A DNA stretch of 33,260 bases from an uncultured Opitutia bacterium (GTDB lineage Bacteria; Verrucomicrobiota; Verrucomicrobiia; Opitutales; Opitutaceae), in NCBI GenBank assembly GCA_903948415.1, contig CAJAYO010000090.1, positions 1 through 33,260 of the forward strand, given 5' to 3'. The notes below the pieces were generated by a model. That model worked only from the letters and a program-made list of their open reading frames with translations. It had not been told where the DNA came from and searched no databases. Of the stretch, positions 17,383 through 24,469 are shown in pieces. Every line of letters begins with the position of its first letter. Positions within the stretch are counted from its first letter, which is position 1. The translations under genes and the position numbers were made by a program.

Positions 17383-17485
17383 GGGAGTGGGTGGGGTGTC
17401 AGTCTACGGCACGGAAGGCCCCGTGACTGAGCGATTTTTGCGAAACGCTCCGCAGCGTTTGCGCAATCCGGGTGGCGCTGAGCCC

Positions 17486-18319
17486 TCAGAGGTGCGGGCG
17501 CAGGGCGCCGTAGGCCGCGAGCTGCGTCCCGGAGAGCGCGCTCGCCGCGCCGATGGCGGGATGCGCCGCGCAGAACGCGGCGATGTCCGCTTCGGGCAAA
17601 ACGAAGAACGCGGTGGAGAGCGCGTCGGAGAGTGCGGCGGTCGGGGCGAGGGCCCAGGCGCGGGTGGTGCGCGGGGCGGGTGCGCCGGTGCGCGGGTCGA
17701 TCAGGTGCGCGCCCTGCACCGCGATGCCGGAGCCGCTGAGCGCGACCTGGCTGAGCGAGAGCAGCCGGTGCGTCGCGTCCTCGCCCAGGCCGACGGGCCA
17801 GCCGGAGTGGCCGGAGGGGGGCGCGAGGGCGAGGGCGGTGCTGCCGCCGCTCTGGAGGCACGCGGTCGTGACGGACCATTCGGCGAGTTGCGCGGCCATC
17901 CGGTCGAGGGCATAGCCCTTGCCGACGGCACCGAGGTCGAGGTGCAGACGCGCAGCGTGCGAAGTCAACGTATGGGACGCGGGGTCGAGAGTGAACAGCG
18001 GGGCGTCGGCGGGCTGGTCCGGCGCGCGGACCGACGCGTAGGCGGCGTCGAAGGCGCGGTGCGTGGCGAGGGAGACGTCGGCGGCGATGAGCAGGCATTG
18101 GAGGGCATCGTCGCCGATTGCCATCGTCTCGCCGGGGGCGAGGCGGTTGGCGCGGGCGATGTCGCTCGATTCCACGTAGCGGCTGAGTTCGCTTTCGAGC
18201 CGGTCGAGTTCACGGAAGGCGGCGGCAGCGGCCTGGCGGGCGTAGTCGGTCGGGTGGTCTGCGATGACGAGGGCGAAGGTGGTGGCCATCGCCTCGTGGT
18301 GGAATTCGGGCCAGGTCAT
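17486..18319 (-). CDS. apbE: ApbE-family FAD:protein FMN transferase
   Basis: ApbE proteins attach FMN covalently to Ser/Thr residues of acceptor flavoproteins using FAD. The 277-residue product shows LDLGAVGKGYALDR (FAD site), QSGGST, the DPRTGAPAP loop, and SDALSTAFFVL near the end, the magnesium-binding D-A-x-S-T segment. No signal peptide or lipobox is visible, so unlike many ApbE proteins it may act in the cytoplasm. The start ATG (18319-18317) overlaps the stop of the upstream GT2 gene (ATGA), implying translational coupling. No recognisable flavinylation acceptor is in the window. FMN transferase activity is inferred from family. Confidence 0.87.
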   Translation of the reverse strand: MTWPEFHHEAMATTFALVIADHPTDYARQAAAAAFRELDRLESELSRYVESSDIARANRLAPGETMAIGDDALQCLLIAADVSLATHRAFDAAYASVRAPDQPADAPLFTLDPASHTLTSHAARLHLDLGAVGKGYALDRMAAQLAEWSVTTACLQSGGSTALALAPPSGHSGWPVGLGEDATHRLLSLSQVALSGSGIAVQGAHLIDPRTGAPAPRTTRAWALAPTAALSDALSTAFFVLPEADIAAFCAAHPAIGAASALSGTQLAAYGALRPHL

Positions 18320-19017
18320 CGGCGTTGGTTGAGATGGCGGCGCAGGCGCAACATGGCGAGGGCGGGGCGCCACCAGAGTTGGCGGAGGCCGTATTTGGCC
18401 TCGCCGCGCGTGCGCGGGTGGTGGCGCACGCGGAATTCGCCGAGGCGAAAACCGGCGGCGACGACGATCGCGGGCAGGAAGGACTGGAGGAGCTCGAAGG
18501 GAAAGAGGCAGGCGACGACCTCGCGGCGCATCGCCCGGAGCTGGCAGCCACTATCATGGAGGCGGTCGCCGAGGAAGCGGCCGCGCACGATGTTCGCGAG
18601 GCGGGACATGCGCCGACGCAGCCAGGAATCGTTGCGCTCGTGGCGCCAGCCGCAGGCGACGTCGAGGGTGCCCGCCTCGACGGGGGCGATCAGCAGCGGG
18701 AGGTCGCGCGGGTCGTTCTGGCCGTCGCCGTCCATGGCGAGGAGGATTTCGCCGCGGGCGGCGCGGAGGCCGTCGAGGAGCGCGGTGGCCTGGCCGAGGT
18801 TGCGCGGCTGGTGGAGCGCGCGACAGTGCGGCCAGCGGGCGAGGCAGGCGGCGATTTCGTCGGCCGTCGCGTCGGTGCTGCCGTCGTTGACGAGGATGAT
18901 TTCGTAGTCGCGGTGGAGGGTGTCGAGCACGGCGACGGCGGTGCCGATGAGGGGAAGGATATTGCCGGCTTCGTTGTAGAACGGGACGACGAGCGAGTAG
19001 TGCGGGGGTGGCGTCAT
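18316..19017 (-). CDS. Family 2 glycosyltransferase, DPM1/polyprenyl-phosphate sugar synthase-like
   Basis: The 233-residue GT-A enzyme has VPFYNE near the N-terminus, VNDGSTD at 43-49 and the DXD-type metal motif AMDGDGQNDP (95-103). It has no long hydrophobic C-terminal segment, so it resembles the soluble catalytic part of dolichyl/undecaprenyl-phosphate mannose or glucose synthases. The likely reaction is transfer of a hexose from a nucleotide sugar to polyprenyl phosphate. Its start ATG overlaps the stop of the Agl23-like gene (ATGA), and its own stop overlaps the apbE start. The pairing with a GT-C transferase suggests it makes the lipid-linked donor used there. Sugar identity is unknown. 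Confidence 0.9.
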   Translation of the reverse strand: MTPPPHYSLVVPFYNEAGNILPLIGTAVAVLDTLHRDYEIILVNDGSTDATADEIAACLARWPHCRALHQPRNLGQATALLDGLRAARGEILLAMDGDGQNDPRDLPLLIAPVEAGTLDVACGWRHERNDSWLRRRMSRLANIVRGRFLGDRLHDSGCQLRAMRREVVACLFPFELLQSFLPAIVVAAGFRLGEFRVRHHPRTRGEAKYGLRQLWWRPALAMLRLRRHLNQRR

Positions 19018-20468
19018 GGCAAAGCGGAGACGGGCGTGAAGACGACGCAGAGGAAGCCGGGGCGGAGGCCGAGGTAGGATTCGTGGTAGTCGCCGCGAAG
19101 GCCAGCGCGCACCGCGACGGCCTGGGTGGCGGACGCGATGACGAGGGCGCCGTCGCAGGCGGCGGGGGGCGCGGGCCAATAGCCGACGGAGGCCGCGGGG
19201 ACGGTGCGCAGATACCAAGGGATGGGCCAGTATTCCTCGCTGATTACGCGGATGATGCCGGCGGGCTGGCGGGCGAGGGCCGCTTCGGCGAGTTCGCGGA
19301 GTTTGCGGACGTCGGGCGAGCTGTGGACGTAGGCGAACGGGTTGCGGGCGTCGGCGGGGCGGAGAAACACCGCGAGGTTGGTCTGGGTGAGTTGGAGGGC
19401 GAGGGCGCCGCCGGCGACGGCGAGCGCAAGTCCACGCGAGGGCAGGGCGGCGAGGGCCCCGGCGGCGAGGAGGGCGAAGCCCGGGACCAGATGGACGGCG
19501 TGCCACGGCGTTTTGTAGGGCGGGAGCGAGAGCGCGACGACGAGGAGGAACGTAGCGAGTGCCGCCCAGCGGAGAAATTTTTGGCGGGAGGCCAACGCGA
19601 CGATCGCGCCGGCGAGGGCGAGCAGGGAGAACGCGAGCTGTTGCCAGAGCAGGCCGCCTGCGCGGTGCCAGCCAAAGAGGCTCAGATAATACCAGAAGGG
19701 TTTCTCGTGGCCGCTGGCGCCTGTGGTAGCGCGGCCGGAGGCGTGGGTGTAAGTTGCGACGGCGTCGCGGATGCCGGAAAGGTGCGTGCCGAATGACGAG
19801 TAGAACAGGGCGGCGACGAGGACGGCCGCGGTGAAGGCCAGGGTGAGGTCGCGGGCGAGTCGGGGCGTCACGGGCCGCGCGCGGTGGACCAGCAGGAGAG
19901 CCACGAGCGCGGCAGCGGCGAAGAGCGGCGCGCTGGCTTTCGTGGCCTGCATGAGTCCGGCGCAGGCGCCGGCGGCCACGACCCAGGCCGTGCGGCCGGT
20001 GACCCACCAGCGGCGCCCGCAGACGAGCAGGGCGAGGGTGAAGGTGACGAGGAGGGTTTCCTGAATGAAATAGCGGCTGTAGTAAACGGACGCCGGGGCC
20101 ACGGCCATGAGCGCGGCGGCGGCGAGCGCAGGCCCACGGCCGAGGGGCGCGGCCAGCGCCAAGAGCAGCAGGACGCCGAGGGTGCCGGCGACCGCAGGGA
20201 CGAGGCGCACGGTGGTTTCCGTCAGCGCAGCGAGCGTGGTTTCGCCGCGGAGCCAGGCGACGGGCAGGGCGAAGAAGTAGAGGGTGGGGCCGTGGTGGTC
20301 TCGGGGATCGAATGCGTAGCGGCCGTGTTCGAGGAGTTCGCCGAGTTTCACGGCCTGGTTCGCCTCGTCGGCGTGCATGGGCCGGCGCGCGAGGTCGTGG
20401 GTCCGCAGCCACAGCGCGGCCAGCGCGACGAATGCGATCGGCAGCCAGCGACTCAAGGGGGCGAACAT
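19014..20468 (-). CDS. Membrane GT-C glycosyltransferase, Agl23/TIGR03663-like
   Basis: The 484-residue polytopic protein has about ten membrane segments. After the first, HADEANQAVKLGELLE contains the Asp34-Glu35 pair typical of the first extracytoplasmic loop of GT-C enzymes (PMT/ArnT superfamily). The following DPRDHHGPTLYFFALPVAW fits the TIGR03663 group, annotated as flippase-activity-associated protein Agl23. Such enzymes transfer a sugar from a polyprenyl-phosphate donor on the outer face of the cytoplasmic membrane. The acceptor cannot be named. It is the first gene of a three-gene overlapping set. The start ATG (20468-20466) follows a 90-bp gap containing the terminator of the upstream operon. 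Confidence 0.86.
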   Translation of the reverse strand: MFAPLSRWLPIAFVALAALWLRTHDLARRPMHADEANQAVKLGELLEHGRYAFDPRDHHGPTLYFFALPVAWLRGETTLAALTETTVRLVPAVAGTLGVLLLLALAAPLGRGPALAAAALMAVAPASVYYSRYFIQETLLVTFTLALLVCGRRWWVTGRTAWVVAAGACAGLMQATKASAPLFAAAALVALLLVHRARPVTPRLARDLTLAFTAAVLVAALFYSSFGTHLSGIRDAVATYTHASGRATTGASGHEKPFWYYLSLFGWHRAGGLLWQQLAFSLLALAGAIVALASRQKFLRWAALATFLLVVALSLPPYKTPWHAVHLVPGFALLAAGALAALPSRGLALAVAGGALALQLTQTNLAVFLRPADARNPFAYVHSSPDVRKLRELAEAALARQPAGIIRVISEEYWPIPWYLRTVPAASVGYWPAPPAACDGALVIASATQAVAVRAGLRGDYHESYLGLRPGFLCVVFTPVSALP

Positions 20469-20506
20469 AAGCGGCAGTTAGACGTCCGTGGGGTCCGGGC
20501 ACAAGA

Positions 20507-20531
20507 AAGGGCGGACAAATCGTCCGCCCTT
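20507..20531 (-). terminator. Hairpin terminator of the DoxX/oxidoreductase/discoidin operon
   Basis: A perfect 10-bp stem (AAGGGCGGAC at 20507-20516 with GTCCGCCCTT at 20522-20531) has a 5-nt loop. Read on the minus strand, the stem ends in TT and continues TTCTTGTG, a moderate T-rich tail. It lies 28 bp after the discoidin-domain gene's TAA and before the Agl23-like start, so it should separate the two minus-strand units. Confidence 0.8.
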
Positions 20532-20558
20532 GCTGGTGCTGCGAAACGGTGCGGCGGA

Positions 20559-21221
20559 TTACTTCGCGATCGTACCGTGAACCTCGACTTCGCAGTAGTG
20601 GTTCAGTTCGTCGGAGGTGTTGCCGTTGCTGTAGAGGCGGACGTAGCGGCCGGCGGCGCCCTTTGCGTCGAAGAGGCGGCCTTCGAAGTTCTCGATGTAG
20701 GCGAGGTCCTTGCCCTTGCCGAGTTTCGAGGAGTTGTCGTCGTCGTTGTTGTAAACCGTGGTGACGCCGGTCTTGAAATCCTTGTCATTTGAAACCTGCA
20801 CGACGACGTCGTGATAGACGCGCGCCTGGGAGTGGAAGTGCCAGACGGCAATGGCCGCGACCTTGGCGGAGGCGCCGAGATCGATCTGCACCCATTGCGG
20901 CGTGGGCCCGAGCTCCACGTAGGTGCCGTCGGTGCCGGACTTGTCTCCGTCGGTCAGGAAGGCGAGTTCGCCGATGACGGGCAGCGAGTCGCTGCTGGTG
21001 ACGGTCTTGCCCTTGGACAGGTTGACCGTGCCGGCGGGGACCATGAGGTCGGGGCGTTTGCCGGTGCGGGGTTTTTCGAGGTTGGGGAGCGAGATCGGCC
21101 GGGGCGTGCCGGCGAAGAGCGGCTTGGGCAGCTCGAGTTTCAGCGGAACTTGGTCCGCGGCTTGGACGGCGCTCGTGAGCGCAACGAGGGAGAGGAGGAG
21201 GGAGAGACGGGAACGTTTCAT
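20559..21221 (-). CDS. Secreted discoidin (F5/8 type C)-domain protein
   Basis: The 220-residue product has a clear signal peptide (MKRSRLSLLLSLVALTSAVQA) and no catalytic motif. Residues about 70-220 form a galactose-binding-like jelly roll: KTVTSSDSLPVIGELAFLTDGD, WVQIDLGASAKVAAIAVWH, YHDVVVQVSND, AAGRYVRLYSNGNTSDELNHYCEVEVHG. The WVQIDLG and RYVRLYS segments are typical of F5/8C or XapX-like carbohydrate-binding modules. It is probably periplasmic or surface-exposed and binds a glycan or similar ligand. It lies 29 bp downstream of the oxidoreductase and just before the hairpin terminator, as last gene of a three-gene operon. Confidence 0.82.
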   Translation of the reverse strand: MKRSRLSLLLSLVALTSAVQAADQVPLKLELPKPLFAGTPRPISLPNLEKPRTGKRPDLMVPAGTVNLSKGKTVTSSDSLPVIGELAFLTDGDKSGTDGTYVELGPTPQWVQIDLGASAKVAAIAVWHFHSQARVYHDVVVQVSNDKDFKTGVTTVYNNDDDNSSKLGKGKDLAYIENFEGRLFDAKGAAGRYVRLYSNGNTSDELNHYCEVEVHGTIAK

Positions 21222-21250
21222 GGAAGGGAGCGGTGGGGGAGGTGACGGGA

Positions 21251-22636
21251 TCAGGCGATGAAATCGCCCGGCGCGAAGGTCAGGGTCTTTTGGGCGGCGA
21301 CGGCTTCGTTGATTTTGAGGATGGTGATGGCGCTGGCAAAGGCGGCTTCGCCGGAGCAGTTGAGCGGCGTGCCCTTGCGGACCGCATCGAAGAAGTTTTC
21401 GAGGTGGGGCTGGTGAATGGCCTTGTCGAGCGTGACGGGAATGTCCCACGCGGAAAGGGCGGCGGTTTCGCGAACGTCGACGGTGGTCTTCGAGGGGCCG
21501 CCGAGTTTTTTCACGCCGACTTTTTCCCAGGGTTTGACCGCCGGGGGTGCGCCTTCGCCGGAGAGCGGCGCGGCCACGACGCCCTTGGCGGCCCACTCGT
21601 CCCACTCGGGGGCGCGGGCTTCGCGGTAGAGCTTGGTCGCTCGCGGATTTTCGGAAATCTTCAACGCGCCCTCGTCGCCCATGAAATACTCATGGTAGCC
21701 GCCGCCGGCGCTGGTGGTGGTGAGGACGTTGTAGGTCGCGCGGACGATGCCTTCCTTCGTCTCATACTCGAAGATGGCGATCGCGTTGTCATACCACTCG
21801 TGGGTTTTGTAGTAGTCGACGCCGCCGCTGGCCATGCAGGAGCGGGGATTGACGCCGAGCATCCAGTTGTAGATGTCGATCTGGTGGGCGCCGAGGTCGG
21901 ACATGGGGCCGCCGGCATAGCGCTTAAACCAGCGCCAATTGCGGAACTCGTGCATGTTGGCGTAGCCGTATTCGGCGAGCTTGGCCTCCGAGAGGCCCTT
22001 GCCGGCGGGAAAGCCGAGGTCGGCGGAAACGGCGCGGTGCCATTCGCCGGTGATGTTGGTGACGCGGCCGAGGAGCCGGTTGCCGGTGACGATTTTGTCC
22101 TTCGCGTGGATGTAACGCGGATTGCTGCGGCGCTGGTGGCCGAGCTGGAGGAGTTTTTTCGTTTCGCGGGCGGCAACGACCATCGAGCGGGCGCCCTCGA
22201 TGGTGTTGGACATGAGTTTCTCGCAGTAAACGTGCTTGCCGGCCTTGAGCGCGGCGACGGTGTGCTCGGCGTGCTTGAAATCGGGCGTCGCGATGATCAC
22301 GGCGTCGATATCCTTCACGGTGGAGAGCAACTCGCGATAGTCCTCGAAGGGTTTCGGGTCGTGGCCGAATTTCTTCAGGATATTCTCCGCGTAGTTGCGG
22401 TTGATCGGCCAGATGTCGCAGACCGCTTTGAAGCGGACGCCCGGGATCTTCAGGGCGGCGTTGATGAGGATCCGGCCCTGTTCACCGCAGCCGATGACGG
22501 CCACGTTGACTTGATCGGAACCCGTGGCGTCGGCGCCGCGGGCGATGTAGGGAGCCGCCGCGATGAAGGCGCCGAGCTTGGCGCTCGTGCTGAGAAAATC
22601 GCGACGGGTGAGGGAAGAGGAAAGGGTGTCGGACAT
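21251..22636 (-). CDS. Gfo/Idh/MocA-family oxidoreductase with Tat signal
   Basis: The 461-residue product begins with a twin-arginine motif (TRRDFLSTSAKLGAFIAAAPY), so it is likely exported folded. The Rossmann fold has VIGCGEQG at 48-54 and the family motif region is CEKLMSN (138-144): the usual EKP is EKL here. The second domain has GGPMSDLGAHQIDIYNWMLG, with the His-Gln-Ile-Asp that often shapes the active site, and GGGYHEYFMGDEG. The substrate is probably a sugar derivative but unknown. It is only distantly related to the oxidoreductase at 10126-11460, so the two are not a recent duplication. It sits between DoxX (32-bp gap) and the discoidin-domain gene. Confidence 0.88.
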   Translation of the reverse strand: MSDTLSSSLTRRDFLSTSAKLGAFIAAAPYIARGADATGSDQVNVAVIGCGEQGRILINAALKIPGVRFKAVCDIWPINRNYAENILKKFGHDPKPFEDYRELLSTVKDIDAVIIATPDFKHAEHTVAALKAGKHVYCEKLMSNTIEGARSMVVAARETKKLLQLGHQRRSNPRYIHAKDKIVTGNRLLGRVTNITGEWHRAVSADLGFPAGKGLSEAKLAEYGYANMHEFRNWRWFKRYAGGPMSDLGAHQIDIYNWMLGVNPRSCMASGGVDYYKTHEWYDNAIAIFEYETKEGIVRATYNVLTTTSAGGGYHEYFMGDEGALKISENPRATKLYREARAPEWDEWAAKGVVAAPLSGEGAPPAVKPWEKVGVKKLGGPSKTTVDVRETAALSAWDIPVTLDKAIHQPHLENFFDAVRKGTPLNCSGEAAFASAITILKINEAVAAQKTLTFAPGDFIA

Positions 22637-22668
22637 GGCGGGTCGGGGGCGTTGTGGGCCGGGCCCGG

Positions 22669-23118
22669 TTAGTCGCGCACCAAGGCGAAACGGTTGTATT
22701 GGGCGAGGAGGAGACCGCCGACGACGAGAACGACGTGCATTCCGAGCCAAGCCACGCCTTCGCCTTCCTGGACGACCATCAGCCCGAAGGAGAGGGCGAC
22801 GTAGAGGAGGCCGTGCGCGAGGAGCGTGAGACGGGTCTTGATCCCGAGGAGCAGCGTGACGCCGATCACGATGAGGACATAGCCGATGCTCATGGCGAAG
22901 AGTTTCGTGGCCCACAACGGCAGGAAGGATGCCCCCGTGATGCCCGCGGCCATGCGCCCCATGTTCTCGTAGTACGCCTGGAAGGAATAGGCGCCGGACT
23001 TCTCGAATTTTTCGAGGCCCGCGAAAAGCGCGCGGAGGCCGAGCCACAGGCGGATAATGAGAAACGCGTAGGAGTACTCGGAACGCGTGGCAGGGGAGGA
23101 GGAGGAGGTTTCGCTCAT
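22669..23118 (-). CDS. DoxX-family membrane protein
   Basis: The 149-residue protein has four predicted membrane segments: FLIIRLWLGLRALFAGLEKF (starting near residue 18), then LFAMSIGYVLIVIGVTLLLG, LTLLAHGLLYVALSFGLMVV and GMHVVLVVGGLLLAQ. The first segment with RLWLGLRALFAGLEKF is characteristic of DoxX. Members in different bacteria are linked to respiratory quinone or thiol redox complexes, but many have no known role. Here it is first gene of a minus-strand operon with a Gfo/Idh/MocA oxidoreductase and a discoidin-domain protein, which suggests an electron or membrane function connected with the oxidoreductase. The ATG at 23118 precedes a 606-bp spacer. Confidence 0.83.
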   Translation of the reverse strand: MSETSSSSPATRSEYSYAFLIIRLWLGLRALFAGLEKFEKSGAYSFQAYYENMGRMAAGITGASFLPLWATKLFAMSIGYVLIVIGVTLLLGIKTRLTLLAHGLLYVALSFGLMVVQEGEGVAWLGMHVVLVVGGLLLAQYNRFALVRD

Positions 23119-23427
23119 GTTATTTTTGGTTGGGAGGAGAAAAAAGGGGAGTCGCGGAGGCGGGAAGGGGGCGGGGTGGGGCGGCAATGATCGGCGGGGT
23201 CGAGGGGACAGGCGCGGCTAATTCGTAGAGGGTGGAGTCGGTGGAGGTCGAGCCAGAGTTGCGAACAGACGGCGAGACTTTGGGGCGCGTTTCGCGACGA
23301 CAACGTTTTTCTGCAAAGGAGTAGAAGTTGAGCGGAGCGCGATAAGCCCGCCGCGCGGGCGACGCGGGCGCAGGTCGCCGGGTGCGGCGATCCGCCGGCC
23401 GACCGCGGCGAACCGCGAGGGACCGGT

Positions 23428-23523
23428 GGCGGACGCGCGGTTGAGGCGGACGCGCGGTGGCCGTCCGCGCGAGGAGCCGGCGGGCGGGGCGCGCGAAGCG
23501 GGCGGTGGGTGGGGCGGACGCGC
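23428..23523 (+). repeat. Three direct copies of GGCGGACGCGC upstream of mraZ
   Basis: Exact 11-nt copies occur at 23428-23438, 23445-23455 and 23513-23523. The first two extend to GGCGGACGCGCGGT and are 17 bp apart. A GTCCGC at 23463-23468 can pair with the GCGGAC of the second copy. They are seen directly, but in such GC-rich DNA short repeats can arise by chance. Confidence 0.5.
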
Positions 23524-23661
23524 ATGCATTTTCGAACGCGGCGGCGCGTGGATTTCGGGCCGCGCGGATGCGGTTCCGCCGGTTTTTTCGCGCTTTTTTC
23601 GACCGCCGAAAAATTGCGCATAAGTTGTGAGCAAAAACCCGAATTCCCAGAGGTAAATCGC

Positions 23662-23703
23662 TTGACGTGGGGTCGGAATGGGAGGAAATGTTTAGAAATG
23701 GGA
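23662..23703 (+). promoter_or_regulatory. Candidate mraZ promoter and MraZ operator
   Basis: MraZ of E. coli represses its own promoter by binding direct TGGGN repeats separated by 5 nt (10-bp period). Here TGGGA occurs at 23679 and 23699 with a degenerate TGTTT at 23689, an exact 10-bp ladder, plus TGGGG at 23668. A good minus-35 match, TTGACG, lies at 23662-23667, although the expected minus-10 (around 23684-23690, GGAAATG) is weak. The ladder ends 22 bp before the mraZ ATG. Autoregulation of the cluster is the natural reading, by analogy. Confidence 0.6.
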
Positions 23704-23724
23704 CCCAGAGTGTCCCGCCCACCC

Positions 23725-24198
23725 ATGTCGCAGTCCAACCAACCGAGTTATACGAGTCATTTTAAGCACTCGTTGGACGACCGGAATCGCATCACGATTC
23801 CGTCGGCTTGGAGGTTCGCGCACGATGCGGACGATGTGCTGCTGGCCGTGCCGCAGAGCGGGAAAAACGGCAATTACATCTCGGTGCTGCCGCTGGCGGA
23901 GGCCGCGAAACTGCGCGCGAAGGTCGAGCAGGTCGCGTTGAGCGACGACGCGGGGCAGGATTTTATCGCGACGTATTTTTCCAAAACCCAGCAGCTGTGG
24001 TTCGACAAGGCCGGGCGCATTTCGCTGAACGCGGAGTTGCTCGCGCACGCCGGCATCGAGGGCGGCGACAAGAGCGGCGAGGCGATCCTCGTGGGCGGTT
24101 ACACCAAGTTCAACGTCTACAATCCGGCCTGCTGGTCGGAGACGCAGGCCAGTGCGGCGAAGGAAAAGGGCGAGACGATGCGCCGCCTCGGAATCTAA
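23725..24198 (+). CDS. mraZ: Transcriptional regulator MraZ
   Basis: First gene of the dcw cluster. The 157-residue product has two SpoVT/AbrB-like halves, each with the DxxxR motif: Asp18...Arg22 in SLDDRNRITIPSAWR and Asp94...Arg98 in WFDKAGRISL. It is a ring-forming DNA-binding protein that represses the dcw operon in E. coli. The ATG at 23725 (MSQSNQPSYTSHFKHSLDDR) fits the family; an in-frame ATG at 23698 lies inside the TGGGA ladder and is unlikely. Three nucleotides separate its stop from the small 83-codon ORF. Confidence 0.94.
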   Translation: MSQSNQPSYTSHFKHSLDDRNRITIPSAWRFAHDADDVLLAVPQSGKNGNYISVLPLAEAAKLRAKVEQVALSDDAGQDFIATYFSKTQQLWFDKAGRISLNAELLAHAGIEGGDKSGEAILVGGYTKFNVYNPACWSETQASAAKEKGETMRRLGI

Positions 24199-24201
24199 CC
24201 C

Positions 24202-24453
24202 ATGCGCCGCTCAACCCCATTCAAACTCGCCCTCGCACCGAAGCCGGTGCGCAAGGCGACCACCGTCACTTCGATCATCGCCCCGTCGGTGGTCCGCGGC
24301 GTCCCGCGGTTGACCGAAAACCGCGTGCGCCCCGCCACGTCTGCTGCCACCCTGGTGACGTCGCGGGTGCGCGACGGGCTCGTCTTGCGCGTCGTCGGCC
24401 TGAAAAAATCCGCCCACGTGCGGAACCTCGCCCATGGCTCCGGCGCCCGGTGA
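24202..24453 (+). CDS. Unrecognised 83-residue basic protein between mraZ and rsmH
   Basis: An 83-codon ORF starts 3 nt after the mraZ stop and ends 16 nt before the chosen rsmH start, filling a gap that would otherwise be 271 bp in a tightly packed cluster. Third codon positions are overwhelmingly G or C, as in the flanking genes. The translation is basic and rich in Arg, Lys, Val, Thr and Ala, with no membrane segment, signal peptide or cysteine. I recognise no family. It may be a lineage-specific protein or a chance open frame. Spacing and codon use favour a real gene; product function is unknown. Confidence 0.55.
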   Translation: MRRSTPFKLALAPKPVRKATTVTSIIAPSVVRGVPRLTENRVRPATSAATLVTSRVRDGLVLRVVGLKKSAHVRNLAHGSGAR

Positions 24454-24469
24454 TTGTTTTACCGCGACC

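Larger units (their letters stand above)
23119..23724. other. 606-bp divergent intergenic region between doxX and mraZ
   Basis: No convincing gene is seen. Several frames stay open on both strands, but their Arg/Pro/Ala-rich translations resemble GC-driven noise. I looked for RNase P RNA, tmRNA and SRP RNA signatures, because rnpB often neighbours mraZ, and found none. The part near mraZ (about 23575-23703) is AT-richer and carries the operator described separately. The middle contains three copies of GGCGGACGCGC. A poorly conserved structured RNA cannot be excluded. Confidence 0.5.

Noticed and set aside
17433-17462. Hairpin AAACGCT/AGCGTTT between apbE and the GltD-like gene as a terminator
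   Set aside because: Stem is only 7 bp, and the neighbouring T run lies on the wrong side for minus-strand transcription.
10126-22636. The two Tat-exported Gfo/Idh/MocA genes as a recent duplication
   Set aside because: They share only family motifs; the surrounding residues, lengths and EKP versus EKL motifs differ widely.
23119-23660. RNase P RNA, tmRNA or SRP RNA next to mraZ
   Set aside because: rnpB often lies by mraZ, but none of the conserved core sequences of these RNAs was found on either strand by eye.
23120-23722. Open frames of about 140-200 codons on the minus strand upstream of mraZ
   Set aside because: Several frames are open at once, translations are Arg/Pro/Ala-rich with no motif, and they run through the mraZ operator.
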